From Companilactobacillus furfuricola (lineage in GTDB: Bacteria > Bacillota > Bacilli > Lactobacillales > Lactobacillaceae), in assembly GCF_003946325.1 (NCBI RefSeq), contig NZ_RHNT01000025.1:1-32033 (forward strand): a stretch of 32,033 nucleotides of DNA, read 5' to 3'. The position numbers and the translations under genes were made by a program. Below the pieces are notes generated by a model that saw only the letters and a list, made by a program, of their open reading frames with translations, did no database searches and had not been told where the DNA came from. This document shows positions 22,761 through 31,299 of the stretch, piece by piece (the first letter of the stretch is position 1; every line of letters begins with the position of its first letter).

Positions 22761-23090
22761 TTAATCTAAATGCTTTTCAATTTCAGCTTTGAAATTATCT
22801 TTTGGTCTTGCACCGACGATCCGATTAACTATCTCGCCGTCTTTTTTGATCAAGAAAGTTGGGATTCCTTGGATTCCTAATTGATTAGCGATTTGTGGAT
22901 CATTGTCGACGTTGATCGATGTAAATTTAACCTTATCACCCAACACATCATTAGCTGAAAGTTGTTTTAAAATTGGATCCATCATTTTACATGGTGGGCA
23001 CCAGTCTGCTCTAAAATCGACTACAGTTACCCCAGTGTTTGTTTCTGTTTCATAGTTGTTATCATGGATTTCTTTTACGTTTGATTCCAT
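22761..23090 (-). CDS. trxA: Thioredoxin with CPPC active site
   Basis: 109 aa from ATG 23090 with GGGAGGG about 8 bases upstream. Full thioredoxin fold: VVDFRADWCPPCK (W30, C31, C34), cis-Pro77 in GIQGIPTF, and the helix KAEIEKHLD at the end. The active site reads CPPC rather than the canonical CGPC, which in other family members shifts the redox potential. Cytoplasmic disulfide reductase. It is monocistronic with its own terminator. Confidence 0.9.
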   Translation of the reverse strand: MESNVKEIHDNNYETETNTGVTVVDFRADWCPPCKMMDPILKQLSANDVLGDKVKFTSINVDNDPQIANQLGIQGIPTFLIKKDGEIVNRIVGARPKDNFKAEIEKHLD

Positions 23091-23214
23091 ATCTTAATTC
23101 CCTCCTTGGTTCTATGATAATAATATACCCCCTATGGTATTATTCAGCAAATAATTAGCTCTCACAAAATAAACCGCTTTCTTTTATTATAAATTTGATA
23201 AAATACCAAGTAGA

Positions 23215-23247
23215 GACTAAAAAAGACTTAAGCACTCGCTTAAGTCC
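23215..23247 (-). terminator. Terminator of the glycosyltransferase gene
   Basis: Perfect 9-bp stem GACTTAAGC/GCTTAAGTC (23225-23233, 23238-23246), followed on the minus strand by TTTTTTAG, just past the stop codon. Confidence 0.85.
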
Positions 23248-23255
23248 ATCCGTGA

Positions 23256-24029
23256 TTATTGATTTTCTCTTTCTTGGCGTTCTTCTTTAGAATTTTGATA
23301 AATAGTCTTATAAACTTTCAAGGTTGCCACACTAACGTTCTTGACGTTTTCAACGTCGAATTTCCTCGTCAAGCTATCCTTTCGAGAAACGTAATGATAC
23401 AAGGGCATCTTTGACAAATAGAAATTGTTGGCAACAGTGGCATATTCAACGTTAAAGAGCTGGTCTTCCATCAAAGCTAGATCAGTTAAAAAGGTCAACT
23501 CATGCTCTTTGATCAACTCTAAACGATACATCTTATTCCAAGTGTATCCCATGACAACGCCATTCATCTTGATGATCTGCCTAATAGCCTCATCCCTAGT
23601 GACTTTACCGAGAGCCTTCTTTTCAGATTGTGGCTTGCTCTTGCCGTTTTGATTATCAATAAAAAAGCCACAACTGATCAAGTCAAGTTCGGGATCTTCA
23701 ATAAACTTATTTAAAAAATATTCAACATAAGTTGGTTCAAGCCAATCGTCACCGTCAATAAAAGTAATATACTTAGTATTAGCTGCTTGAATACCGGTAT
23801 TTCTAACTGAAGAGACGCCTAAGTTTTCTTCATGACTAATCACCTTCAGCCAGTCGTATTCTTGCTCAAATCGCTTGAGAATAGCTAAAGTATCGTCAGT
23901 TGAACGATCATCGATCGCTATAACTTGAAAATCTTGCTTAGTTTGATTAGCTAATGACAAAATTGTTTTAGAAATATATTTAGAAACATTATATGCCGAC
24001 AATATGATCGACAGCGTTGTCTTTATCAT
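23256..24029 (-). CDS. Family 2 glycosyltransferase (GT-A fold)
   Basis: 257 aa from ATG 24029 with AAGGTG 6 bases upstream. N-terminal GT2 domain: LSIILSAYNVSKYISKTILSL (6-26), IDDRSTDDT (about 39-47), SVRNTGI, and the metal-binding IDGDDWLEP (about 90-98). Conserved late motifs are NKMYRLELI and MEDQLFNVEY. No membrane helix, so it is a cytosolic or peripherally bound transferase. It is short (usual family members of this type are 260-330 aa) but not obviously truncated. Likely acceptors are teichoic acid, capsule or glycolipid; unknown. It diverges from the phosphatase gene, with 64 bp between their start codons. Confidence 0.88.
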   Translation of the reverse strand: MIKTTLSIILSAYNVSKYISKTILSLANQTKQDFQVIAIDDRSTDDTLAILKRFEQEYDWLKVISHEENLGVSSVRNTGIQAANTKYITFIDGDDWLEPTYVEYFLNKFIEDPELDLISCGFFIDNQNGKSKPQSEKKALGKVTRDEAIRQIIKMNGVVMGYTWNKMYRLELIKEHELTFLTDLALMEDQLFNVEYATVANNFYLSKMPLYHYVSRKDSLTRKFDVENVKNVSVATLKVYKTIYQNSKEERQERENQ

Positions 24030-24093
24030 TAAATCACCTTATTTGCATTTTATCGTGAACGCCTACAAATGCGCAACGATGGAGGAAGTAATT

Positions 24094-24846
24094 ATGAAAC
24101 GAATTTTAGATCTAGAAGGTGCTATTAATTTACGTGAGCTCGGCGGATACAAAACCACTGATGGTAAAACCGTCAAATACCGTAAACTTCTCCGTTCAGG
24201 AGACATTAGTAACATCACTTCTGATACCTTAAAATATTTAAAAGCTTATGGTTTAAAATACGTTGTTGACTTTCGGTCCATGAATGAGCAAAAGCTCTGG
24301 CCGGATGTCAATGCTAAATTTTATGAAATTTATCCAGACCCAGTATATCCATTAAAAGGTAATGGTGAAAAATTAGCCAATATATTGCCACAAAATAATG
24401 ATACTTATTTAGGGAGCATTTATCAAAGTATTGTTCTAGATGCTCACGCCCAACAATCATATTCGCTCTTATTCCAATTATTGCTAGATAACAAGGAAGA
24501 GGATCACTCCGTCTTATTCCACTGTGCAGCTGGAAAAGACCGGACTGGCGTCGGTGCAATTTTGATCTTAAAAGCTTTACAAGTCGACACACCTACCATC
24601 GTTTCCGATTATTTATTGACCAATTTGATGTATTCTGATCAAAAAACTATCGACCAAACGCTCAATGATGAAAATGGCGACCAGACGATCAATAAAATGA
24701 ACATGACTAAAGCCGATGTCCAAAGCATCGAATCAGTTTTTAAAGCAATCGAACACTTTTACGGCGACTTCGACAATTACCTGGACAAAGCACTAGGGAT
24801 CAATACCGAAGATCTCGAAAAATTACGGTCAATTTACTTAGAATAA
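24094..24846 (+). CDS. Tyrosine-protein phosphatase (Y_phosphatase3 family)
   Basis: 250 aa from ATG 24094 with GGAGGAAG 5-8 bases upstream; an earlier in-frame start at 24004 lies inside the divergent gene. N-terminal NLRELGGYKTTDG (12-24) is the family's hallmark. Catalytic P-loop HCAAGKDRTG with Cys144 and Arg150. Members act on phosphotyrosine, and some on phosphoinositides, as with Listeria LipA-like enzymes. No signal peptide, so cytoplasmic. Partner kinase is not in the window. It ends 51 bp before the ABC transporter gene with no clear terminator between, so read-through is possible. Confidence 0.88.
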   Translation: MKRILDLEGAINLRELGGYKTTDGKTVKYRKLLRSGDISNITSDTLKYLKAYGLKYVVDFRSMNEQKLWPDVNAKFYEIYPDPVYPLKGNGEKLANILPQNNDTYLGSIYQSIVLDAHAQQSYSLLFQLLLDNKEEDHSVLFHCAAGKDRTGVGAILILKALQVDTPTIVSDYLLTNLMYSDQKTIDQTLNDENGDQTINKMNMTKADVQSIESVFKAIEHFYGDFDNYLDKALGINTEDLEKLRSIYLE

Positions 24847-24897
24847 CAAAAACATTATAATCATGATATTAATATCTTATGTGGAATGGAGAATTAT

Positions 24898-26847
24898 ATG
24901 AGTTTCCTGGAGCTTCGAAACGTACAGAAGTCTTTTTACCTGGGTAAGAAGCGCTTCCCTGTTTTAAGAGGGATCAATCTAAGCTTAGATCGCGGCGAAT
25001 TCGTTTCGATCCTAGGTGAATCTGGTGGTGGAAAAACCACTTTACTTAATACTATCGGTGGCCTTGACTCACAGTTTGACGGCGATATTTTGGTCAATGG
25101 CAAGTCGTTGAAAAAAGGTTCGGACAAGGCTTTAGACAACTATCGAAGTCACACTGTCGGCTTTATTTTTCAAAGCTTTCACTTAGTCAGTCATTTGACC
25201 GTACTTGAAAACGTCCTCGTACCTCTAGAAATGTCGAATTTAAGTAAACGCGCTCGTGAAAAGCGGGCGCTAGAGCTGATCCAGCGTGTCGGTCTAACTA
25301 AACACATCGACAAGCATCCTAGTCAACTTTCTGGTGGTCAAAAACAACGCGTTGCCATCGCCCGTGCCTTAGCTAATGATCCAGACATCATCATCGCCGA
25401 TGAACCAACTGGTGCTTTAGATGCACAAAATACTGAAGAAGTCTTGCGGATCTTAAATCAGATCGCAGCTGAGGGAAAACTCGTTATCGCTGTGACCCAT
25501 TCCCAAACCGTCGCTAACTACGGAACACGGATCGTTCACTTGGCGAACGGGGTCGTCGACTCTGACATGATCATTCGTCAAAGCTATCTCGTTAATCAGC
25601 CAAGAAGAAGTTCAGCAATTACCCACTTAAGTTTTGGCGATACTTTTCGCTTAGCTTGGGAACATATCCTTTATACTAAAGGTCGAAATATTTTGATCAT
25701 TTTAGGTGCTGCAGTTGGTATCTTCGCAGTGATTTTTATGCTGGGACTAGGTTCTGGTATCACTGGATACATCAACACGCAGATGTCTAATCAGGTCAAT
25801 CCTAATGCCATTCAAGTCACTAAAAATGTTGCTACTAACCAAGTCAACAGTTCCACCGAATCAGCTGGTATCACCATGACTGATTCTGATCTGCAAAAAT
25901 TTGCCAAGATTGATCATGTTAAAAAAATTGAGAAAGCCTACTTTGCTCAAGCTCCAAAAGTCCACGCCAATGGCAAGACCATTGCTGTTCCGTATTTTCA
26001 AACGTGGAATGCCACGGAAAAAGTCGGCGATATCGTTGCCGGTCATCAGCCCAAAAACAACGAGATCATTTTGCTGAAGTCGGATGCTGATCGTTTGAAC
26101 AAGAAATACAATGAATTGATCGGCAAGAAATTGACCATTTACATCCCTTCGCAGGATCACAATAATAAACCTGTGCAAGTCAAAGCTGATCTAACAATTG
26201 CCGGCGTTATCAAGTCAGGTTCAACTGCTATCACTTACGATACTTTGACCAAAGCTTCCGACAATTATGGCGTATCCATCGAGCCAAATTTCGTCACCTT
26301 GACTTCTGATAGTACCTTTAATGTCACTGCTATCCAAGATAAAGTTAAGTCATTTAAGATGATCAATGACAAAGGCAAAACGGTTTCCGCCTACACTATT
26401 ACTGGTGTTGGAGCGATCATCGATACTTTGAACACATATTTGAAACTAGCCTTTAACGTCTTAGCAGCTATTGCCGGTATTTCCTTGATCGTCTCAGCTA
26501 TCATGATCATCGTAGTCCTTTACATCAGTGTTTCTGAACGAACTCATGAGATCGGTATCTTACGTGCCATTGGTGCTCGCAAGAGCGATATAAGAAATAT
26601 GTTCTTGTCCGAATCATTCTTGATCGGTCTTTCTTCAGGAATTTTTGCGGTCATTATCGCCTACCTTGTGCAATGGGGAGCTAATTCACTCGCCTACGGA
26701 GTCATCAAGGACTCGATCGTGGCGATTTCTCCTAGACAAGCGTTGTTTGGAATCGGCGTTAGCGTTTTGATCAGCTTGATTGCTGCCTTAGCACCATCGC
26801 ACCGGGCCGCTCGCCTTGATCCTCGTGATGCTTTAACTGATGAATAA
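24898..26847 (+). CDS. ABC transporter, fused ATPase and FtsX/MacB-type permease
   Basis: 649 aa from ATG 24898 with GGAG 6 bases upstream. ATPase domain: Walker A GESGGGKTT (40-48), Q-loop Gln92, signature LSGGQKQ (144-150), Walker B and catalytic Glu in IIIADEP (164-170). The permease half has one helix at about 270-292, then a large external domain (about 300-520) rich in small and charged residues. Three C-terminal helices include the FtsX motif VSERTHEIGILRAIGARKSDI. This is the MacB-like organisation used for peptide or lipoprotein export and antimicrobial peptide resistance. Both halves are in one chain, so a homodimer is expected. No two-component system is adjacent; substrate unknown. 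Confidence 0.9.
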   Translation: MSFLELRNVQKSFYLGKKRFPVLRGINLSLDRGEFVSILGESGGGKTTLLNTIGGLDSQFDGDILVNGKSLKKGSDKALDNYRSHTVGFIFQSFHLVSHLTVLENVLVPLEMSNLSKRAREKRALELIQRVGLTKHIDKHPSQLSGGQKQRVAIARALANDPDIIIADEPTGALDAQNTEEVLRILNQIAAEGKLVIAVTHSQTVANYGTRIVHLANGVVDSDMIIRQSYLVNQPRRSSAITHLSFGDTFRLAWEHILYTKGRNILIILGAAVGIFAVIFMLGLGSGITGYINTQMSNQVNPNAIQVTKNVATNQVNSSTESAGITMTDSDLQKFAKIDHVKKIEKAYFAQAPKVHANGKTIAVPYFQTWNATEKVGDIVAGHQPKNNEIILLKSDADRLNKKYNELIGKKLTIYIPSQDHNNKPVQVKADLTIAGVIKSGSTAITYDTLTKASDNYGVSIEPNFVTLTSDSTFNVTAIQDKVKSFKMINDKGKTVSAYTITGVGAIIDTLNTYLKLAFNVLAAIAGISLIVSAIMIIVVLYISVSERTHEIGILRAIGARKSDIRNMFLSESFLIGLSSGIFAVIIAYLVQWGANSLAYGVIKDSIVAISPRQALFGIGVSVLISLIAALAPSHRAARLDPRDALTDE

Positions 26848-26873
26848 ATTTGAAAAATAGATAATAATATTGA

Positions 26874-26905
26874 AGCTACTGATTTTATGATCAGTGGCTT
26901 TTTTA
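26874..26905 (+). terminator. Terminator of the ABC transporter gene
   Basis: Stem AGCTACTGAT/ATCAGTGGCT (26874-26883, 26889-26898), followed by TTTTTT. Confidence 0.82.
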
Positions 26906-26997
26906 GTTTTGGCAAGAGCTTCGAGAAATAACTACTACCGTTTTCTTTGGTTACAAAATCTTGATTTTTATGTACCAAACGTTACTAGTTTTATGGC

Positions 26998-27378
26998 GGA
27001 AACGAGCTCCGGGAGATAGCGGCCTCCGGTTTAGAAACTATCAGCGAGCTCTGCTTCACAGAACTCTTGTGCTGATAGTCCCTAAATCCTCACCAGCTGA
27101 CCATCTCCCTGCGCTCTCTTTATTGGAAACGAGCTCCGGGAGATAGCGGCCTCCGGTTTAGAAACTATCAGCGAGCTCTGCTTCACAGAACTCTTGTGCT
27201 GATAGTCCCTAAATCCTCACCAGCTGACCATCTCCCTGCGCTCTCTTTATTGGAAACGAGCTCCGGGAGATAGCGGCCTCCGGTTTAGAAACTATCAGCG
27301 AGCTCTGCTTCACAGAACTCTTGTGCTGATAGTCCCTAAATCCTCACCAGCTGACCATCTCCCTGCGCTCTCTTTATT
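26998..27378 (+). repeat. Family S structured repeat, three perfect tandem 127-bp copies
   Basis: Starts at 26998, 27125 and 27252; the copies are identical as far as I can compare them. Each reads GGAAACGAGCTCC, GGGAGATAGCGGCCTCCGG, TTTAGAAACTATCAGC, a loop, GCTGATAGTCCCTAAATCC, TCACCAGCTGACCATCTCCC and TGCGCTCTC. Nested pairing: CTATCAGC/GCTGATAG (27038-27045, 27071-27078), TTTAG/CTAAA and GGGAGAT/ATCTCCC. No ORF. The exact copies imply recent or continually homogenised duplication. Related copies: 9808-9946 and 29217-29643. Confidence 0.9.
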
Positions 27379-27479
27379 TTTTGTTCAAGAAATTATAAAT
27401 TATTTTGCGGTCATCTGTGATTTGTATAATAATTATTATATAATTATATTTATCTTTAAATATAGAGGGGAATTTTAAT

Positions 27480-28982
27480 ATGACATGTCCTAACTGTGGG
27501 GCTGAAGTTGCTGAGGATCAGAAGCTTTGTAACAAGTGCGGTTTCAATCTTGAATCTGCTCAAAATCAAAACTCTGGCAATGAACAAGGCTCTTCGCAAG
27601 CTTCTAATATTCAAAACAATGGGGGATCAACTGGTTCTATCGATAGCCAAAATGGCAATCAATTTAATCAGATGAATATGAACCAAAATAACAATTCTGT
27701 ACCAAATAATGGTAATGCTGGTCAGGGTGCTGGATTTTATCAGAATAATGACCAGAATGCCGGTTTCAATCCAAATAACAGTCAAAATACTGGCTTCCAA
27801 CCTAACGCTAGCAACAATAACCAAAATTTCGGCACTAATGGTTTCCAACCAAATAACCAGCAAAATCCTGGCTTTCAGCCAAATGGCCAACAATTTAATG
27901 GACAACAAAATTTTAACAATCAAAGCCAGTTCCAAAACAATCAGGGCAATTATCAAACACAACCTAGTGCTGTCAGTTATATGATGCCATTTTTAAAAAG
28001 CAATTCTGCCCTAGCAATTTGTGCCGCTATTATTATCGTATTGATTGCTTTATTTACTTGGAAAGTTGCTGCAATTGTTTTAGTTGTAGCACTTATCGCT
28101 TGGTATTTCTTAGCTGATAAAAACCACGCTCAAGCTCTGCCTTTGAACAATTCTATCAGCTCAACATTTAGCAATATCGGTGGAAATTCAGTTGCTGCTG
28201 ACACAGCTGAAACTAACAAAATGAAGCTCATCGTTGGGATTGCTGCGATTGTTAGTTTATTGTTCTTATTCGTTGGTAATTTTATTGGACTAACTGTTGA
28301 TGTAACTAACATTCCTGACAAAGATGCTCAGACATTTTTCCAAGCCGTTGGAATCAGTGGCTCAACTTTCACCTTTAATGGTGCTATAACTTTCCTTAAA
28401 AAAATCGTAACATTCGTGATTACTGCTGGTTCTTATACATCTTCTTTATCCACTGACGATAGTACTCTTGAAGGTGCGAAAGCTATTAAAGCCTTTCTTT
28501 CCGCAACTAGATGGATCGTTATCTTATTGCCCATCATTACTATCATTTTCACATTTGTTAAAAACAAAGCTAGCTCAATCATCAGGATCATTGCTAGTGC
28601 TTTATCCACAATTTTATTAGCCGCTTTAGGAATTGGCATAATGACACTACACAACAATGATGATCAAGATGTCAAGATGATGTCTCAATTTTTGGAATTG
28701 GGCTATAGTTACTACATAACTATCATTGCATCGGTTGTGGCTTTAGTATTTGCTATCCGTTGGTTAATAATTAACTCCAGACAAAATGCTGAAATTAGAG
28801 CTCAACAAATGGGTAATATGAACATGCAAAATATGCAATCAAATAATTTCGGCAACCCTAACCAAACTAACTTCAATGGTAATCAGAACGTACCTAACAA
28901 TTCTGCTAATTTTAATAACGGAGAATCTGCTGGTAATAATTCTGGTAACCAAAATAGAAATCCTGGTTCTGGTCAACAATAA
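27480..28982 (+). CDS. Zinc-ribbon membrane protein with long Asn/Gln-rich segment
   Basis: 500 aa from ATG 27480 with AGAGGGG about 9 bases upstream and TATAAT boxes at 27425 and 27439. Residues 3-21 form a zinc ribbon (CPNCG... CNKCG). Residues 25-165 are low-complexity Asn/Gln/Gly with repeated GFQPN-like units. About seven membrane helices follow (178-212 as a pair, then 248-272, 305-320, 341-360, 367-390, 411-432). The last 65 residues are again Asn-rich. Zinc-ribbon membrane proteins of this sort are common in lactobacilli and have no established function. It has the same plan as the gene at 29743. A cytosolic, disordered N-terminal arm is inferred. Confidence 0.75.
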   Translation: MTCPNCGAEVAEDQKLCNKCGFNLESAQNQNSGNEQGSSQASNIQNNGGSTGSIDSQNGNQFNQMNMNQNNNSVPNNGNAGQGAGFYQNNDQNAGFNPNNSQNTGFQPNASNNNQNFGTNGFQPNNQQNPGFQPNGQQFNGQQNFNNQSQFQNNQGNYQTQPSAVSYMMPFLKSNSALAICAAIIIVLIALFTWKVAAIVLVVALIAWYFLADKNHAQALPLNNSISSTFSNIGGNSVAADTAETNKMKLIVGIAAIVSLLFLFVGNFIGLTVDVTNIPDKDAQTFFQAVGISGSTFTFNGAITFLKKIVTFVITAGSYTSSLSTDDSTLEGAKAIKAFLSATRWIVILLPIITIIFTFVKNKASSIIRIIASALSTILLAALGIGIMTLHNNDDQDVKMMSQFLELGYSYYITIIASVVALVFAIRWLIINSRQNAEIRAQQMGNMNMQNMQSNNFGNPNQTNFNGNQNVPNNSANFNNGESAGNNSGNQNRNPGSGQQ

Positions 28983-28994
28983 TAATTTAACTTT

Positions 28995-29023
28995 AGAGTG
29001 CTGATCGGCACTCTATTTTTTTG
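28995..29023 (+). terminator. Terminator after the first zinc-ribbon gene
   Basis: Perfect 7-bp stem AGAGTGC/GCACTCT (28995-29001, 29008-29014), followed by ATTTTTTTG. Confidence 0.85.
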
Positions 29024-29216
29024 CCTCAAGTGTTGGTTCTTTCCAGTGGATACTAGTTTCGGGAGTTCGTGGTGTTTAGGTGATATGGATTGTTGCAGTG
29101 GCTTAAGAGATGTTCGTTTGGATTTTCTTATTTCTTAAACTTGTTGAATGGGAATGGTACCTTCTTTTTCTGCTAGTTAAAGTTGCAGCGGTTTGGATAG
29201 TGGTTTTTTTGTTTAT
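29024..29216. other. Gene-less stretch before the degenerate repeat array
   Basis: T-rich sequence with no gene. Its end (TTAAAGTTGCAGCGGTTTGG) resembles the internal spacer of the array that follows, so the array may extend leftward in decayed form. Confidence 0.4.
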
Positions 29217-29643
29217 CCTCAAGGATATTGAAACGAGCTCCGAGGCGCAGCGGCCTCCGGCTAACACAGGTTGTCGCGGCACGGGTTTGATGTACAGAAT
29301 AGTGGTATCTATTTTTGTTTGATAAATTTGCTGCAATTTATATTGTGTTTTCTCTCTTTATCCTCAAGGATGTGAAAACGAGTTCCGGCACACAGCGGCC
29401 TCCGGTTAACACAGATGGTCCCGTACCGAATATCATGTAAAGCATAGTGCTATCCATTTTTGATAGCTAAACTTGCTGCAGCTTATATAGTGCTTATAAT
29501 TTTTATCCTCAAGGATGTGAAAACGAACTCCGAGGCGCAGCGGCCTCCGGTTTAGAAACTGTCGGCAGGCACGGCTTCGCCGCACCTTTGGTGCCGACAG
29601 TCCCTAAATCCTCAGCAGCTACCCGCGCCTCTGCGCTCTCTAT
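29217..29643 (+). repeat. Family S degenerate array: two half copies and one full copy
   Basis: CCTCAAGGAT-type starts at 29217, 29362 and 29517 (spacing 145 and 155). All three share AACGA[G/A][C/T]TCCG...CAGCGGCCTCCGG. The first two then diverge into a similar spacer (ATGTA[C/A]AG[A/C]ATAGTG and a GCTGCA block) and lack the 3' half. The third is complete: CTGTCGGC/GCCGACAG (29559-29566, 29593-29600), TTTAG/CTAAA, GAGGCGC/GCGCCTC, ending CTGCGCTCTC. Both outer and inner stems differ from the 127-bp copies, yet pairing is kept. Confidence 0.8.
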
Positions 29644-29679
29644 GCTTTTTGTGACGTTTCTGTGAACTTTGATGGTATT

Positions 29680-29709
29680 TTGTTTTATTAATTCTTTTGT
29701 TTAGTATAA
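29680..29709 (+). promoter_or_regulatory. Promoter of the second zinc-ribbon gene
   Basis: TATAAT at 29704-29709 with TTGTTT at 29680-29685 (18-bp spacer), 33 bases before the start codon. Confidence 0.55.
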
Positions 29710-29742
29710 TTGAAGTTGTATAGATTTTATGGAGGTATGTGC

Positions 29743-31089
29743 ATGATTTGTCCAAATTGTGGGCATGAGATTAAACCTGGCCAAAACTTTTGTGATAATT
29801 GTGGCCTGCCCTTGAAAAAAAATATTAACATTTCTACTAATAATGAAAATGCACCTAAAGAGGATGATTCGGTTCGTTCACTCGCAGATATTGAAAAAGA
29901 ACTTGATGAGCAAGAAAAACGTAAACGTGCTGAAAATCAAACTAGTTCGCCTCAGTCTGACGAAGATGATGACGTTGATGACCGGACTCGTGTTTTCAAC
30001 TTTCGTGATGAAGCTAAACATGCCGTTGAAGATCAGCCGATGAAGGCAGATCCAAAAATGGATATGGCTCCAGCTCAAAAAGCCGAACTGGAACGTCAGG
30101 CTAAATTAAATGAACATCCAAAAGCGCCAGATAATTTGAATTTGGACCAGCCAGTCCATTTGGATCCTGTCACTGGTTTGCCCGTTTATCCTGACGACAA
30201 GCCACTCAATTCCCAAACTAAACAGCAAGAAGAAGAATCAGAAGACGATGGCATCTTTACCAATATGATCAAATTTTTAAAGAACAATCTTTATGTTGAT
30301 ATCATTGCTGTAGTTTTAGTAGTCTTACTATTCTTCATCAAACGTAACTATTCCTGGATCTTATTAGCAATTTTCATAGTAGCGTGGTTCTTGACCTCAC
30401 AGATCGTTCATGGAAAAGAGATCAAGCTGAATAAACTGATCACTAAACGAAAAGATGATAATGGTGCTGATGAAACTCAAAATAACCAAAATCAATCTAA
30501 CAATAACTATCAAGGTAATAATCAAAATAATTACCAGAACTATCAAGCTCAGCCTCAACAAACTTACAATCAACGTCCGGTAAGTAAAAAAGAAGCAAAA
30601 CGTGAACATCGTGAAGAGGAAAAAGCTAGTCACCGTCGTAATTGGAAACAGAAGTTGATCATTATCGCATCGATCGTCGCTTTCTTTGCATCCATTACCG
30701 GTGCCTTCGTCAACGGCGTTTCGTTGTCGGCCACTATTGCTAATGCTGCTAACGTATCAGTTAACTTTGGTGTGCATACGACCTTGATCATGAATTTATC
30801 TTCAGCAGTTAGATTCATTTGCTTCATTTCACCGGTGATCGTCTTGATCGCCGCTAATTTCAGAACTAAAGGTAGTATTAGAATAATTCGTATTTTCTCG
30901 ATGTTAGCTTCCGTCATTTACATCGTGGCCTATGCATTATTCTCAACTAATGTCATCAGTGCATCATTGATCACTGGACAAACTGTTACCGGACTAGTGG
31001 AAATCGGTACAAGTTTTTACATATTGATTATTACTTCAGTTCTATCATTGCTATTATCTTATACATTACATCCACGAGAAAAAAGATAA
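29743..31089 (+). CDS. Zinc-ribbon membrane protein with acidic and Asn-rich linkers
   Basis: 448 aa from ATG 29743, chosen because GGAGG (29731-29735) lies 7 bases upstream; earlier in-frame starts overlap it. Residues 3-21 are a zinc ribbon (CPNCGHEIKPGQNFCDNCG). Residues 35-175 are acidic, charged and predicted disordered. There is a membrane helix pair at about 185-225, an Asn/Gln-rich then strongly basic segment (about 240-300: NNQNQSNNN, then KKEAKREHREEEKASHRR), and four further helices to the end. Same plan as the gene at 27480 with different linkers, so a paralogous or functionally related pair. Function unknown. Confidence 0.75.
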   Translation: MICPNCGHEIKPGQNFCDNCGLPLKKNINISTNNENAPKEDDSVRSLADIEKELDEQEKRKRAENQTSSPQSDEDDDVDDRTRVFNFRDEAKHAVEDQPMKADPKMDMAPAQKAELERQAKLNEHPKAPDNLNLDQPVHLDPVTGLPVYPDDKPLNSQTKQQEEESEDDGIFTNMIKFLKNNLYVDIIAVVLVVLLFFIKRNYSWILLAIFIVAWFLTSQIVHGKEIKLNKLITKRKDDNGADETQNNQNQSNNNYQGNNQNNYQNYQAQPQQTYNQRPVSKKEAKREHREEEKASHRRNWKQKLIIIASIVAFFASITGAFVNGVSLSATIANAANVSVNFGVHTTLIMNLSSAVRFICFISPVIVLIAANFRTKGSIRIIRIFSMLASVIYIVAYALFSTNVISASLITGQTVTGLVEIGTSFYILIITSVLSLLLSYTLHPREKR

Positions 31090-31101
31090 TTATAACGCTA
31101 A

Positions 31102-31136
31102 AAAAGCCATTCAAGGTTAATTTGAATGGCTTTTTT
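31102..31136 (+). terminator. Terminator after the second zinc-ribbon gene
   Basis: Stem AAAAGCCATTCAA/TTGAATGGCTTTT (31102-31114, 31122-31134), followed by TT. The symmetrical A-run would also let it act on the minus strand. Confidence 0.87.
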
Positions 31137-31263
31137 GATATTCTAAACATCTTATTTATAACGGTGGAATTATTAATAAAATAATTATCACGATTAACAA
31201 ATATTAAGGTATATACCATATTAAAAATAAAATATTTTTTAAAAAATATTAGCTTGTGTTTTT

Positions 31264-31294
31264 TTGTTTACTAGCTAACAATTCCATGTATAAT
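31264..31294 (+). promoter_or_regulatory. Putative promoter of the candidate large RNA
   Basis: TATAAT at 31289-31294 in CATGTATAATTG, with TTGTTT (31264-31269) at a long 19-bp spacing. The predicted start falls at about 31300, exactly where the first long stem begins. Confidence 0.5.
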
Positions 31295-31299
31295 TGCAG

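Noticed and set aside
26961-27146. 61-codon ORF entering the 127-bp repeats
   Set aside because: Reads into tandem repeats that have no open frame across units; 127 is not a multiple of three.
26998-27378. Tandem repeats considered as a CRISPR array or replication iterons
   Set aside because: Units are contiguous 127-bp identical blocks with no unique spacers, no cas or rep gene is present, and dispersed copies exist elsewhere.
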